From Thalassococcus sp. S3 (lineage in GTDB: Bacteria; Pseudomonadota; Alphaproteobacteria; Rhodobacterales; Rhodobacteraceae): a stretch of DNA of 64,000 nucleotides. Positions 1-9,248 of the stretch are shown here, piece by piece. The position numbers were made by a program, and so were the translations under genes. The stretch spans positions 1,426,001 through 1,490,000 of the forward strand of contig NZ_CP022303.1 in NCBI RefSeq assembly GCF_004216475.1, read 5' to 3'. Under the pieces are notes generated by a model. It saw only the letters and a list, made by a program, of their open reading frames with translations. It was not told the DNA's origin and made no database searches. How positions within the stretch are numbered: the first letter of the stretch is position 1; each line of letters starts with the position of its first letter.

Positions 1-1305
1 ACCGATGAGCATATGGGCAAGACGCGGATGAAGCGGCACGCGCGCCAGTGCGCGACCATGGGCCGTGATACGGTTCTGTTCGTCCAGTGCGCCCAGCATC
101 CGCAACAGGGTCTGCGCCTCAGCGTAGACGCCGCTGTTGGGAGGGCTGAGGAACGCAAGATCACCGGGTTGAGCGCCCCAGACCGCGAGTTCAAGAGCCA
201 GCCCGCTGAGATCCGTCGCCTCGATCTCAGCCGGAGGGTAGGGGGCCATCGCCCCCTCTTCGCCTCTGGTCCAAAGTCGATAGCAAACCCCTTCGGCCAC
301 CCGACCCGCGCGCCCTTGCCGTTGGATGGTTTCCGCCCGGGTGACCCGTTCCGTGACCAAGCGCGACATGCCTGATGCCGGATCAAACCGGGCGCGTCTG
401 GACTGTCCTGCATCCACGACGACGCGAATATCCGGCAGGGTCAGGGAGGTCTCTGCAATGGCGGTCGCCAGCACGATTTTACGCCCTTGCTGCACGGGGG
501 CAAGCGCGGCTTGCTGTGCGTTGTGGTCGAGCGCGCCGAACAGCGGACGGATCACGCAATGCCCGGGCAATCCCCCCGACAGCATGCTCTCGACGCGCCG
601 GATCTCTCCTTCTCCGGGCAGAAAGACAAGAATGTCGCCGTCGATGGCCCGTGTTTCGGCTTCTGCCCGCATCACAAGATCCGCGGTCGCCTGATCGCGC
701 CGGGTCTTGGGCGGCAGGGGTCTGTCGAGCCATCGCGTCTCGACGGGAAAGGCCCGCCCGGCAGAGGTCACCACCGGTGCCTGCATCAGAGCGGCCACGG
801 GTTCTGCATCCAGGGTCGCGGACATTGCAATGAGCCGCAGATCCTCACGCAGGGCATCCGCGACCTCCAGACAAAGCGCGAGGCCCAGATCGGCGTTCAG
901 GGAACGTTCGTGGAATTCGTCGAAAATGACAGCGGCCACACCGGGCAGGTCCGGCTCCGATTGCAGCATCCGTGTCAGAATACCCTCGGTCACGACTTCG
1001 ATCCGGGTCGATTTGCCGACCTTGCTTTCGCCGCGAATGCGGTATCCGACCGTTTCGCCGACATGTTCGCCCAGGCTCTCCGCCATGCGGTCGGCGGCGG
1101 CCCGCGCCGCGAGACGGCGTGGTTCGAGCATGACAATCCGGCCATCGGGGATCACCGCATCCTTTTGGCGCCATCCGATCAGCGCCAGCGGTACGCGGGT
1201 GGTCTTGCCCGCGCCCGGCGGCGCCTGCAGAACCGCGCGGCCATGTGCGCGGACCGCGTCCAGCAGTTCTGGCAGGGTGTCATCTATTGGCAGGCGGTCC
1301 GTCAT
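1..1305 (-). CDS. hrpB: ATP-dependent helicase HrpB, N-terminal part (runs off the window)
   Basis: The reading frame is open from the ATG at 1305 to the window edge, so only the first 435 residues of a protein that is usually about 800 residues are present. It is a DEAH-type superfamily 2 helicase. Walker A (APPGAGKTT) is at residues 28-36, a DEFHER box is near residue 130, and a SAT motif follows. Later there are the ETSLT and QRQGRAGR motifs of helicase domain 2. The missing end should carry the HrpB-specific C-terminal domain. The cellular role of HrpB is poorly defined. It is divergent from meaB, with 156 bp between the two starts. Confidence 0.92.
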   Translation of the reverse strand, partial: MTDRLPIDDTLPELLDAVRAHGRAVLQAPPGAGKTTRVPLALIGWRQKDAVIPDGRIVMLEPRRLAARAAADRMAESLGEHVGETVGYRIRGESKVGKSTRIEVVTEGILTRMLQSEPDLPGVAAVIFDEFHERSLNADLGLALCLEVADALREDLRLIAMSATLDAEPVAALMQAPVVTSAGRAFPVETRWLDRPLPPKTRRDQATADLVMRAEAETRAIDGDILVFLPGEGEIRRVESMLSGGLPGHCVIRPLFGALDHNAQQAALAPVQQGRKIVLATAIAETSLTLPDIRVVVDAGQSRRARFDPASGMSRLVTERVTRAETIQRQGRAGRVAEGVCYRLWTRGEEGAMAPYPPAEIEATDLSGLALELAVWGAQPGDLAFLSPPNSGVYAEAQTLLRMLGALDEQNRITAHGRALARVPLHPRLAHMLIG

Positions 1306-1461
1306 CCTGCCGCTTATCGCCAAAGCGACCAGTCGCGTCTACCGGAGGATCAGCCGGACGACGCTTGCCGCTTGGTCTGGGGCGGTCTTTCCGTGGTCAA
1401 GGACACGCCAAGCGACAAGGCAACGTCGGTCGTGTCTGGACAAAGGCTTGGCAGGCGAGGC

Positions 1462-2493
1462 ATGACAGCGACGGACCTCAAGGATACGGCGATGGATATT
1501 GCGCAGCTCGGTGAGAAAATCTTGAATGGCGACCGGCGGGCGCTTGCGCGGGCCATCACGCTGGTGGAAAGCAGCCGGCCTGATCACCGCGAGGATGCGG
1601 CAGCGCTTCTTGATCATCTTTCGGCCTCCTCACGCGAAGCGATACGCATCGGGCTGTCTGGCACGCCTGGGGTCGGGAAATCGACATTCATCGAAAGCTT
1701 CGGAATGATGCTGACCGCGCAGGGGCTGCGGGTTGCGGTTCTGGCGGTGGATCCCAGCTCGTCGCGCTCCGGCGGCTCGATCCTGGGCGACAAGACGCGC
1801 ATGGACCGGCTGAGCCGGGAAACGGGCGCGTTCATTCGCCCCTCCCCAAGCCAGACGCATCTTGGCGGGGTGGCCCGCCGCACGCGCGAAGCTGTGGCCA
1901 TTTGCGAGGCGGCTGGCTTTGATGTGGTTCTGATCGAAACAGTAGGTGTTGGGCAGTCGGAAACCGTGGTGTCCGAAATGTCGGATCTTTTCATTTTGCT
2001 GCTGGCGCCAGCCGGTGGGGACGAGTTGCAGGGCGTGAAGCGCGGCATCATGGAGATGGCCGACATGATCCTGATCAACAAGGCCGATGGCGATCTGAAA
2101 CCGGCCGCCACGCGCACCTGCGCGGACTATTCCGGGGCTCTTCGGCTGTTGCGCAAACGCCCTCAGGATCCCGACGGGTTTCCCAAGGCGATGATGGTCT
2201 CGGCCCTGGATGAAGCGGGGCTGGACACCGCCTGGGCCGAGATGCAGGGCCTCACCAAATGGCGCCGGGCAGAGGGGCACTGGTCCGCACGCCGCGCGGC
2301 TCAGGCGCGGTATTGGTTCGAACAGGAGGTGCGCCAAGCCCTTCTGTCACGCCTGGACGATCAGGATGCCCGGGCCGATATGGACGCGATCGCCCAGGAC
2401 GTCACGCGCGGGGTTCTGTCGCCCACGGCAGGAGCAAAGCAAATGCTCGAACGGTTGGAGCAAGGTCAAACCGGCTCCCGGCGCGCCAGCTAG
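1462..2493 (+). CDS. meaB: MeaB/ArgK-family GTPase (methylmalonyl-CoA mutase chaperone)
   Basis: This is a 343-residue cytoplasmic G3E-type GTPase. Walker A GTPGVGKST is at residues 67-75, the ETVGVGQSE switch region is at about 159-167, and the base-specificity motif NKAD is at 206-209. In the known family MeaB protects and reloads adenosylcobalamin-dependent methylmalonyl-CoA mutase, the last step of propionyl-CoA assimilation. The mutase is not in this window, but propionyl-CoA synthetase is at 35.2 kb. The frame is open far upstream (to 487), but family length and the antisense hrpB gene support the ATG at 1462. A second in-frame ATG at 1492 is possible. Confidence 0.9.
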   Translation: MTATDLKDTAMDIAQLGEKILNGDRRALARAITLVESSRPDHREDAAALLDHLSASSREAIRIGLSGTPGVGKSTFIESFGMMLTAQGLRVAVLAVDPSSSRSGGSILGDKTRMDRLSRETGAFIRPSPSQTHLGGVARRTREAVAICEAAGFDVVLIETVGVGQSETVVSEMSDLFILLLAPAGGDELQGVKRGIMEMADMILINKADGDLKPAATRTCADYSGALRLLRKRPQDPDGFPKAMMVSALDEAGLDTAWAEMQGLTKWRRAEGHWSARRAAQARYWFEQEVRQALLSRLDDQDARADMDAIAQDVTRGVLSPTAGAKQMLERLEQGQTGSRRAS

Positions 2494-2585
2494 CGGCGAC
2501 GGGGGAGATCGTCGACCTTTTGTTCCGCGCACTCTCTTTTGCAGGCCTAAAGCAAAGCGCTTGCCGCCCCTTGCATAGTGCCCGC

Positions 2586-5500
2586 TCATGTCTCGTCGGC
2601 GGTAATCCGGAAGAAGATCGTATAAAGCGTCGGCACGACGATCAGCGTCAACACCGTCGCAAAGCTAAGTCCGCAGATGATCACGACGGCCAGCGATTTG
2701 AAAAACGGATCCCACAGCAACGGTACGACCCCCAAAACCGTTGTCAGCACCCCGAGTGAGACCGGACGGACGCGGCTGACGGCGCTGTCGAGCACGGCCT
2801 GCATCCGCATCTTGCCGGTGGCGATTTGCGTGTCCGTCTCGTCCAGCAGCACGATGGCGTTCTTGATCAGCATGCCTGTCAGCGACAGGATGCCAAGAAT
2901 CGCCATGAATTCCAGGGGCGTCTGGCTGCCTGCAAGTCCATAGATCACCCCGATCAGCGCAAGGGGCACGACCATCCAGATGATGATCGTCTGCCGCCAG
3001 GCACTGAAGAGAAAGAGCGTGACAAGAAACATCGCGCCAAAGCCGAGGGGCATGGTGCCGGCAAGACCTGCATTGGCCTCGGTTGAATCGCCGAACTCCC
3101 CTTTCCATTCCAGCGTATAGCCGGGTGGCAGGGGGATCTCCTCGATTGGCGTGCGCACCTCGGCAAAAAGATCTCCGGAAAGCACGCCCGGCGGGTTATC
3201 CGCCTGCGCGGTGATTGCAAGTTTCCGGTCGATGCGTCTGAGATTGCCAGCCTCAAAGACAAGCTCGAAACGATCCACGACCTGCGTGATCGGGATGTAA
3301 CCGCCGGCGATCTGGCTGAACACCTGCACGTCACTCAGCTTTCCGACATCGTCGCGGTCCGCCTCGAAAGGACGCATGATGACATCACGCAATTCGTCCC
3401 CTTCCCGGTAGACGCCCAGCCGCGCGCCCTGCAGATGCGTGTAGAGCGCGTTCGAGATCTCTCCCTGCGTGAGGCCCAGACGCCGGGCGTTTTCGGTGTT
3501 GATCACCGGGCGCACCACCTGGATCTGCTCCCGCCAGTTGTCCTTGATCGCGATGGCACCCGCATCGGACATGATCTGCTTTGCCTGATCCGCGAGGTTG
3601 CGCAAAACGACCGGATCGGCGCCAAAGAAACGGGCCTCGATTTTCGAACCGGCCCCCGGACCGAGAACAAAGTTCCAGACCTTGGCATTGGCGGCGGGAA
3701 ACTCGGTGTCGATCCAGTCCTGCAGATCGGCCCGCAGCCCGTCGATCTGCTCGAACTCCTCCACATCGATCAGGATCTGACCGTAGGCCGAATTCTGGTT
3801 CTCGCCTTCATAGATGAGCATGAAGCGCAGATGCCCGCCGCCGACAATCGTATTGGTGCCGGTCACACCTTCCAGCCCCCGCACATGTTCGCTGATCCGA
3901 AGGATATCCGCCTGCGTTTGCGAAATGTCAGTGCCCTGCGGCAAGAAGTAATCGACAACGAATTGCGCACGCGTCGACGACGGAAAGAAACCGGGCGGCA
4001 CGAAGCTGAACAGCGCGATGGCCGACCCGAAAAGCCCGAAGATAAGCACGACCGTCAGGTAACGGACCCGTATCGCGTGCCCCAGAAGCCCGCGATAGGA
4101 CCGCAGGATCACACCTTCACGGTGTTCGGTTTCGGGTTGGGGCTTCAGAAGCAGTTGGCAATAATAGGGGGTGAGCCAGATCGCGACCAGCCAGGAAAAG
4201 AGGAGCGCGATGGAGATCGTCCAGAACAGGCTTCCTGCGTATTCGCCTGTATTGTCGGGTGAGAAGCCGATTGGAGAGAAGGCCAAAAGTCCCACGATCG
4301 TTCCGCCAAGGAGCGGCCATCGGGTTTGCGCGACCACGGATTGCGCGGCGCCTGACGCGTCCTCGCCATTCTGGACGCGCACCAGGGTGCCTTCTACGAC
4401 GACGATTGCATTGTCCACCAGCATGCCAAGCGCGATGATCAGCGCACCTAGCGAGATGCGCTGCATATCCAGCCCGTAGATATACATCCCGAACAGCGTG
4501 CCCGCGACCGTGACCAGCAGAATGCCCCCCATCAGGATACCGGATCGCAAGCCCATGAAAACCAGAAGCGTACCGACAACGATGACAAGGGCCAGCACAA
4601 CGTTCATGACGAAATCGTCGATAGAGGTCGCAACCGTTTCGGACTGATCCGAGATCGGCAGAATGTCGATCCCAATGGGCCGCTCGGTGATCAGCGCGTC
4701 CATCCGGGCTTTCACCGCCTCGCCCATGGTCACCACGTTGCCGCCAAGACTGTTCGAGATGCCCAGCCCGATCGCGGGCCGGCCATCGCGGAATAGAAGC
4801 GTTGTGGCAGGATCTTCAAAGCCCCGCGAGATTGTCGCGATGTCGGCCAGGCGGAAGGCCACGCCGTTCTGCGGGTTGGTGATCAAAAGGTTCCCGATTG
4901 CATCGGTCGAGCGGACAGCCGTTTCGGGGCGCACCTCAAGGCGGGTTTGACCGGCCTTTATGGAACCTGCCGGCGTGACCAGGTTCTGTCCTTCCAGGAT
5001 GTCGGCGATCTCGCCCGGTGCCAGGCCAAGCTCGATCAGGCGGGCCGGGGAATACTCGACATAGATGACCTCGTCATGCACCCCGTTCAGCACCACCTTC
5101 GATACGCCGCCCACCGTCACCAGTTCGCGCTGAAGATCCTTGGCATACTCATAAAGCTCGGCAATGGAATAGCCTTCGCCGACCACCGCGAAGTAAAGCG
5201 CATAGACGTCGCCGAAATCATCGAAAACCTGGGTTGCCAAAGCGTTGGGCGGTAGATCGGCCTGTGCGTCGCTTACCTTTGCTCTGAGTTGGGTGAATTT
5301 CTGGTTCAATTCCGGATAATCCGGCGTGGCCGCGATGGTAAACTCAACGGTCACATTGCTGCGCCCCGGAGAGGAGACGGAGCGCACTTCCTTGATGCCA
5401 GAGAGCTGCTGCACCGCGTTTTCAATCACTTCGGTGACTTCTTCGGCCACCTCCTCGGCCCCTGCACCCGGATACGGGGTGATGAGTTGCGCCTGCCGGA

Positions 5501-5624
5501 TCACGAATTCGGGATCCTCAAAGCGAGGGAGGTTCATGTAGGCAAAATAGCCAGCGACCAGAATGAGAACGGTCGAGACGGCTGAAATCAGCCGCTTCTC
5601 GATCGCGAAACGCGCGAGATCCAA
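2586..5624 (-). CDS. RND-family efflux transporter, inner-membrane subunit
   Basis: This 1012-residue protein has the normal length and architecture of an AcrB/MexB-type permease: one N-terminal membrane helix, a large periplasmic loop, a helix bundle, a second periplasmic loop and a second bundle. The proton-relay region GMLVDNAIVVVEG is present in the first bundle and a GMLIKNAIVLLDE counterpart in the second. It exports substrates from the periplasm by proton exchange. The start is a TTG, three bases after the adaptor's stop codon, with a GGGGGA stretch upstream. It forms an operon with the adaptor gene. No outer-membrane channel or TetR regulator is next to it, so the substrate cannot be inferred. 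Confidence 0.93.
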   Translation of the reverse strand: MDLARFAIEKRLISAVSTVLILVAGYFAYMNLPRFEDPEFVIRQAQLITPYPGAGAEEVAEEVTEVIENAVQQLSGIKEVRSVSSPGRSNVTVEFTIAATPDYPELNQKFTQLRAKVSDAQADLPPNALATQVFDDFGDVYALYFAVVGEGYSIAELYEYAKDLQRELVTVGGVSKVVLNGVHDEVIYVEYSPARLIELGLAPGEIADILEGQNLVTPAGSIKAGQTRLEVRPETAVRSTDAIGNLLITNPQNGVAFRLADIATISRGFEDPATTLLFRDGRPAIGLGISNSLGGNVVTMGEAVKARMDALITERPIGIDILPISDQSETVATSIDDFVMNVVLALVIVVGTLLVFMGLRSGILMGGILLVTVAGTLFGMYIYGLDMQRISLGALIIALGMLVDNAIVVVEGTLVRVQNGEDASGAAQSVVAQTRWPLLGGTIVGLLAFSPIGFSPDNTGEYAGSLFWTISIALLFSWLVAIWLTPYYCQLLLKPQPETEHREGVILRSYRGLLGHAIRVRYLTVVLIFGLFGSAIALFSFVPPGFFPSSTRAQFVVDYFLPQGTDISQTQADILRISEHVRGLEGVTGTNTIVGGGHLRFMLIYEGENQNSAYGQILIDVEEFEQIDGLRADLQDWIDTEFPAANAKVWNFVLGPGAGSKIEARFFGADPVVLRNLADQAKQIMSDAGAIAIKDNWREQIQVVRPVINTENARRLGLTQGEISNALYTHLQGARLGVYREGDELRDVIMRPFEADRDDVGKLSDVQVFSQIAGGYIPITQVVDRFELVFEAGNLRRIDRKLAITAQADNPPGVLSGDLFAEVRTPIEEIPLPPGYTLEWKGEFGDSTEANAGLAGTMPLGFGAMFLVTLFLFSAWRQTIIIWMVVPLALIGVIYGLAGSQTPLEFMAILGILSLTGMLIKNAIVLLDETDTQIATGKMRMQAVLDSAVSRVRPVSLGVLTTVLGVVPLLWDPFFKSLAVVIICGLSFATVLTLIVVPTLYTIFFRITADET

Positions 5625-5627
5625 TGC

Positions 5628-6872
5628 TTATCCCCCGATATGCGTGATGGGACGAATGGTCATGCCGTCAATGATCTGACTGACCCCGGCGGCGATGATC
5701 GTTTCACCGGCTTCAAGCCCGTCCTTCACCACGACGCGGTCCCCGGACATATCGCCCAGTTCGACGGATCTTTGCGCAACACTGCCGTTCTCGCCGACGA
5801 TCCAGACAAACGGCTCTCCGTCCGGTCCCGCCGCGACCGAGGTCAGCGGGATCATCAGATCCTTCAGGTTGCCCGGCGTAGAGGCCAGCACCCGGCCCAC
5901 CATGCCAGGCAGAATGAATGCGTTTTCCGGGATCGTCACCGCAACACGTCCCCTGTAGGTCTGCGTCGCGGCATCTGCCTGAACCGAGAATTCGACGGTT
6001 TCGGAGTCGAAAACCTGCCCCGGCAACGCGTCAAAGACCACTTGGTTGGTAATCGCGTCGGGTCCGTTGGCCGTGAGGCGGGTGACATCCGCGCCCGGCA
6101 CGTCAAAAGACAGGTGCACGATATTCAGCGCTTGCAGCAACGCGACGCTCTGACCCGCCTGTATGTTCGAGAAATTTTCGATATCCCTGCGCGCGATGAC
6201 CCCGTCAAACGGGGCTTCGAGCGTCGTATAGTCGAGGTTGTTCCGGGCCACCTGCAACTGCGCCTCAAGTCCCCGAATGGCGGCTTCGGCGGCCTGGATC
6301 TCCTCGGGTCTTCCGCCTGCGCGACCGATTTGAAGCTGCTCCATCTGGGCCTGCAGATTGGCCTCTGCCACCCGCAGACTGGCCTCGTCCTGCTCAAGCC
6401 GGGCGGATGCGACCACGCCCCGCTGTGCCAGTTCCCGTGTTCTGACCGCCTGATCGCGGGCCTGGTCCACCTGCGCCTGGGCAGAGGCCACCGCAGCCTC
6501 GAGCGCCACGATCTCTTCCGCGCGCGCGCCCGTCCGTAGGGCGCTGAGTTCGGCATTCGCCTGATCTCTCTGGCTTTCAAGCTGCACGACCTGTGTTTCG
6601 AAATCGCGCGGATCAAGGGCCGCGATCAGATCTCCTTCGGCCACCTGCATCGCGCCCCGCACCGGAAGCTGGATGACCCGCCCGCTGACCTGGAACGACA
6701 GCTCCACCTCGGCCGACGGCAAAACGAGCGCGGGATAACTTCTCCGGATTTCTGAGGAGGTTTGCTGAACCGTGACCACTTTCGCCGGTCGAGGTACGTC
6801 TTGTGCCGCGAGTTTGCCGACAGGCCAGAGAAATGCAGTTGCGAGAACTGACGCCAAAACCAAACGTTTCAT
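5628..6872 (-). CDS. RND efflux periplasmic adaptor (HlyD/MexA family)
   Basis: The protein is 414 residues from the ATG at 6872. I prefer this start to an upstream one at 6950 because it places a clean signal peptide (MKRLVLASVLATAFLWPV, then a LAAQ-like cleavage site) at the N-terminus. A biotinyl-lipoyl-like domain surrounds a long alpha-hairpin rich in Ala, Gln and Glu (about residues 90-215), followed by beta-barrel and membrane-proximal domains. The adaptor bridges the inner-membrane pump to an outer-membrane channel. It lies just upstream of the pump gene, with a 3-base gap. The K+ channel gene is divergent, 76 bp away. Confidence 0.92.
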   Translation of the reverse strand: MKRLVLASVLATAFLWPVGKLAAQDVPRPAKVVTVQQTSSEIRRSYPALVLPSAEVELSFQVSGRVIQLPVRGAMQVAEGDLIAALDPRDFETQVVQLESQRDQANAELSALRTGARAEEIVALEAAVASAQAQVDQARDQAVRTRELAQRGVVASARLEQDEASLRVAEANLQAQMEQLQIGRAGGRPEEIQAAEAAIRGLEAQLQVARNNLDYTTLEAPFDGVIARRDIENFSNIQAGQSVALLQALNIVHLSFDVPGADVTRLTANGPDAITNQVVFDALPGQVFDSETVEFSVQADAATQTYRGRVAVTIPENAFILPGMVGRVLASTPGNLKDLMIPLTSVAAGPDGEPFVWIVGENGSVAQRSVELGDMSGDRVVVKDGLEAGETIIAAGVSQIIDGMTIRPITHIGG

Positions 6873-6948
6873 AAGCTGTCCCGTGTTTGCGCGTTTGGGC
6901 AAAGAGTTGCAGGGTGACGGGTGTTTGTAAACAGAAGAGAGACCAAGC

Positions 6949-7389
6949 ATGGATTGGGGATTTCAGGTTCTGTGGGGCACGGCGCTTCTGGCCACCTGCG
7001 CTGTTGCGCATATCGGCATCGTCGCGATCAGCATCCCCTTGTTCCAAAAGCTGTTCGAAATGCTTGATCCCGGATGGACGACCCGTCGCATTGCGGTAAT
7101 GCTGTGTTTTGGCGTGCTGGTCATTGCGTTCGCGCATACAGTGCAGATCTGGACCTGGGCGCTCTCCTTTTTCGTTTTCCAGGGCTTCGAGAGTTTTGAG
7201 GCCAGCTTCTATTTTGCCACGGCAACCTACACGACGTTGGGCTACGGTGATCTGGTTCTTGGCCAGGACCTTCGGGTCTTTGGCACCTTCGCGTCGATCA
7301 CCGGTCTTTTGACCTTCGGGATCAGCACATCTTTGCTGATCACCCTGATCGTGCGGCTGATGCCGACGCTGCTCGACGATCCCGAATGA
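6949..7389 (+). CDS. Small two-pore-helix-type potassium channel (Ion_trans_2 family)
   Basis: This 146-residue membrane protein has a recognisable K+ selectivity filter, TTLGYGD, inside a pore loop (about residues 98-108). The loop is flanked by hydrophobic segments at about 5-32, 48-75 and 110-138. There is no cytoplasmic RCK or cyclic-nucleotide domain, so gating cannot be predicted. It is divergent from the RND adaptor and convergent with the MFS gene. The GYGD filter makes the family assignment safe. The physiological role (K+ leak, membrane-potential control) is inference. Confidence 0.85.
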   Translation: MDWGFQVLWGTALLATCAVAHIGIVAISIPLFQKLFEMLDPGWTTRRIAVMLCFGVLVIAFAHTVQIWTWALSFFVFQGFESFEASFYFATATYTTLGYGDLVLGQDLRVFGTFASITGLLTFGISTSLLITLIVRLMPTLLDDPE

Positions 7390-7458
7390 TCGAAAGCGCA
7401 GCGAGTCGGGCCGGTTCAGATCACGCTAGGGGGCAGAGGCTGATCGCGGGAGGTTGTC

Positions 7459-9081
7459 TTATGTCTCTGCGCCGGCGGCTGTCTGGGCAATGAAGTGGCG
7501 CACGTTCGGGGCCTCATCTGGTCGATGCAGGGCCCTGATCTGGTCTTGCAGGGCGCGGTCGTCGCCCGTCACCCTTTCGTGGTGACGCAGATGCTGCTTC
7601 CATGATGCTTCGAACCAGGTCTCGACGAAACGTGTCGGATGCTCCGCCTCTTGCATCAGGGTCCAGCCAAAGGCGCCATTCCGCCGGCGGGCATCGGCCA
7701 AGGCCGACATAAGGGCGCGGAACGTGTCCTGATCCTCAGCCGCGATCTCGTAGGTGATCTGCACCATGACCGGACCCCGTTGCGCGGGCGCCTCGACATC
7801 CAGCACCGGTTCGGGCCAGTGCATGGACGGAGCCAGATCCATATCCGCGCCCTGGCCAAGTTTCGCGTGCCGGGACAAAGGGATGAAGACTATCGCGCCA
7901 AGGGCCGCTGCAAGCAGGGCAATGGGCAGGCCGTAAAGGTTTGCAACCTGTCCCCAGATCAGACTGCCGCCCGACATCGCGCCGAAAAAGACCGTGAGAA
8001 AGATGGACAAGCCGCGCGCACGCACCCAGTCGGGCAGGGCCGTCTGCGCTGACACATGCATCGTGGAAAGCACGGCGATCCAGCTTGCGCCACCCAGGGC
8101 GGATGCCGCGATGGCAACGCCGACACTAGGCACAACGGCAAAGAGAACCAGAACCGTGGCGGTCCCGATCGTGCCTGCCGCGACGATCTGGTTCGGGTCC
8201 AGTCTCCTGCGGATTTTCGGCAGTACCAGTGCGCCTGCCACGGCGCCCGCACCGACCGCGCCCAAAAGGATGCCGTAAAGGGGGGCGCCGCCATCAAGGA
8301 TGCTGCGGGCAATCAAAGGCAGCATGGCCCAATACGCGCTGGCAAAGGCGAAGAACGCGGCGGCCCGCACCAAGGTGGCGCGCAGGGGCGGACTGTAGAC
8401 GGCATAGTTCAACCCGGCGCGCACGGCGCCAAGCACGTGTTCGGCTGGCAAACGCGGGGACGGTGCAGAGGCCGGGCGCCACCACAGAAGCGCCGCGAGG
8501 ATTGCCAGAAAGCTGAGGGCATTCAGGGCAAACGGAGCATAAAGCCCGATGCTGACGATCAATGCGCCAGCCAGGGCGGGCCCGATGGCGCGGCTGACAT
8601 TGATCCCCATGGAGTTCAGCGCGATGGCGGATGGCAGTTCGGAGCGGGGCACCAGCTTGGGCACGATAGCCTGCCATGCGGGCGCCAGAAAGGCAGCCCC
8701 GGTTCCGATGAGGAACGTGAAAGCAAGCAAAAGTGCCGGCGTCATTGCGTCCAGCGCGACAAGAATGGCCAGCGCCGCAACGACCAGAAAAAGCAAAAGG
8801 TTGACCAGCAGCAACATCTTGCGACGATCCACGATATCGGCGACCGCACCCGCCAGCAGAGCGAAGAGAAAAACCGGCAGCGTCGTGGCGGCCTGAACAG
8901 CGGCCACGACGAAGGGCGAGGGGGAAAGCTCGGTCATCAGCCAGCCCGCGCCCACATCGTTCATCCAGGTGCCGACATTCGAGATGACGGTGGCGACCCA
9001 TAATACAGCAAATGGCGCGCGGCCGAACGGGGCCCAGGCGCTGGTGGCTTCGGCTTCAGAGCGCGGTGAAGCGTCGGTCAT
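7459..9081 (-). CDS. MFS transporter with C-terminal monooxygenase-like domain (transmembrane secretion effector family)
   Basis: This 540-residue protein starts with a strong GGGAGGGAC ribosome-binding site. About residues 15-415 form a 12-helix major facilitator domain related to EntS-type exporters. The C-terminal part, about 420-535, is soluble. It begins with an alternating strand pattern (VMVQITYEI) and contains a RFVETWFEASW stretch, like antibiotic-biosynthesis-monooxygenase folds. I know the MFS-plus-tail arrangement from the PF05977-type family, so the fusion is not new. The substrate is unknown. It is convergent with the K+ channel gene. Confidence 0.85.
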   Translation of the reverse strand: MTDASPRSEAEATSAWAPFGRAPFAVLWVATVISNVGTWMNDVGAGWLMTELSPSPFVVAAVQAATTLPVFLFALLAGAVADIVDRRKMLLLVNLLLFLVVAALAILVALDAMTPALLLAFTFLIGTGAAFLAPAWQAIVPKLVPRSELPSAIALNSMGINVSRAIGPALAGALIVSIGLYAPFALNALSFLAILAALLWWRPASAPSPRLPAEHVLGAVRAGLNYAVYSPPLRATLVRAAAFFAFASAYWAMLPLIARSILDGGAPLYGILLGAVGAGAVAGALVLPKIRRRLDPNQIVAAGTIGTATVLVLFAVVPSVGVAIAASALGGASWIAVLSTMHVSAQTALPDWVRARGLSIFLTVFFGAMSGGSLIWGQVANLYGLPIALLAAALGAIVFIPLSRHAKLGQGADMDLAPSMHWPEPVLDVEAPAQRGPVMVQITYEIAAEDQDTFRALMSALADARRRNGAFGWTLMQEAEHPTRFVETWFEASWKQHLRHHERVTGDDRALQDQIRALHRPDEAPNVRHFIAQTAAGAET

Positions 9082-9248
9082 TCTCTGTCCCTCCCCGCCA
9101 ATGCGACGGATGATTGCCCGATGCGCCCTTGCAGATCGCGACGCTGATCAGGGCGGCAGCGCAGAAGATCGGCGCCACGGCAGCGCTTGCGGTCTTCGGG
9201 ATTGCCCGGTCCGGGCCTAACCAATGGTCGGGCCCGACAACGCTCTGC

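Noticed and set aside
487..1461. Open frame extending meaB about 325 codons upstream
   Set aside because: It is antisense to the clear hrpB gene, and MeaB proteins start where the ATG at 1462 places them. The frame is open only because of high G+C content.
7459..9081. MFS protein with soluble tail as a novel fusion
   Set aside because: The same arrangement is known for the transmembrane secretion effector family, so it is not new.
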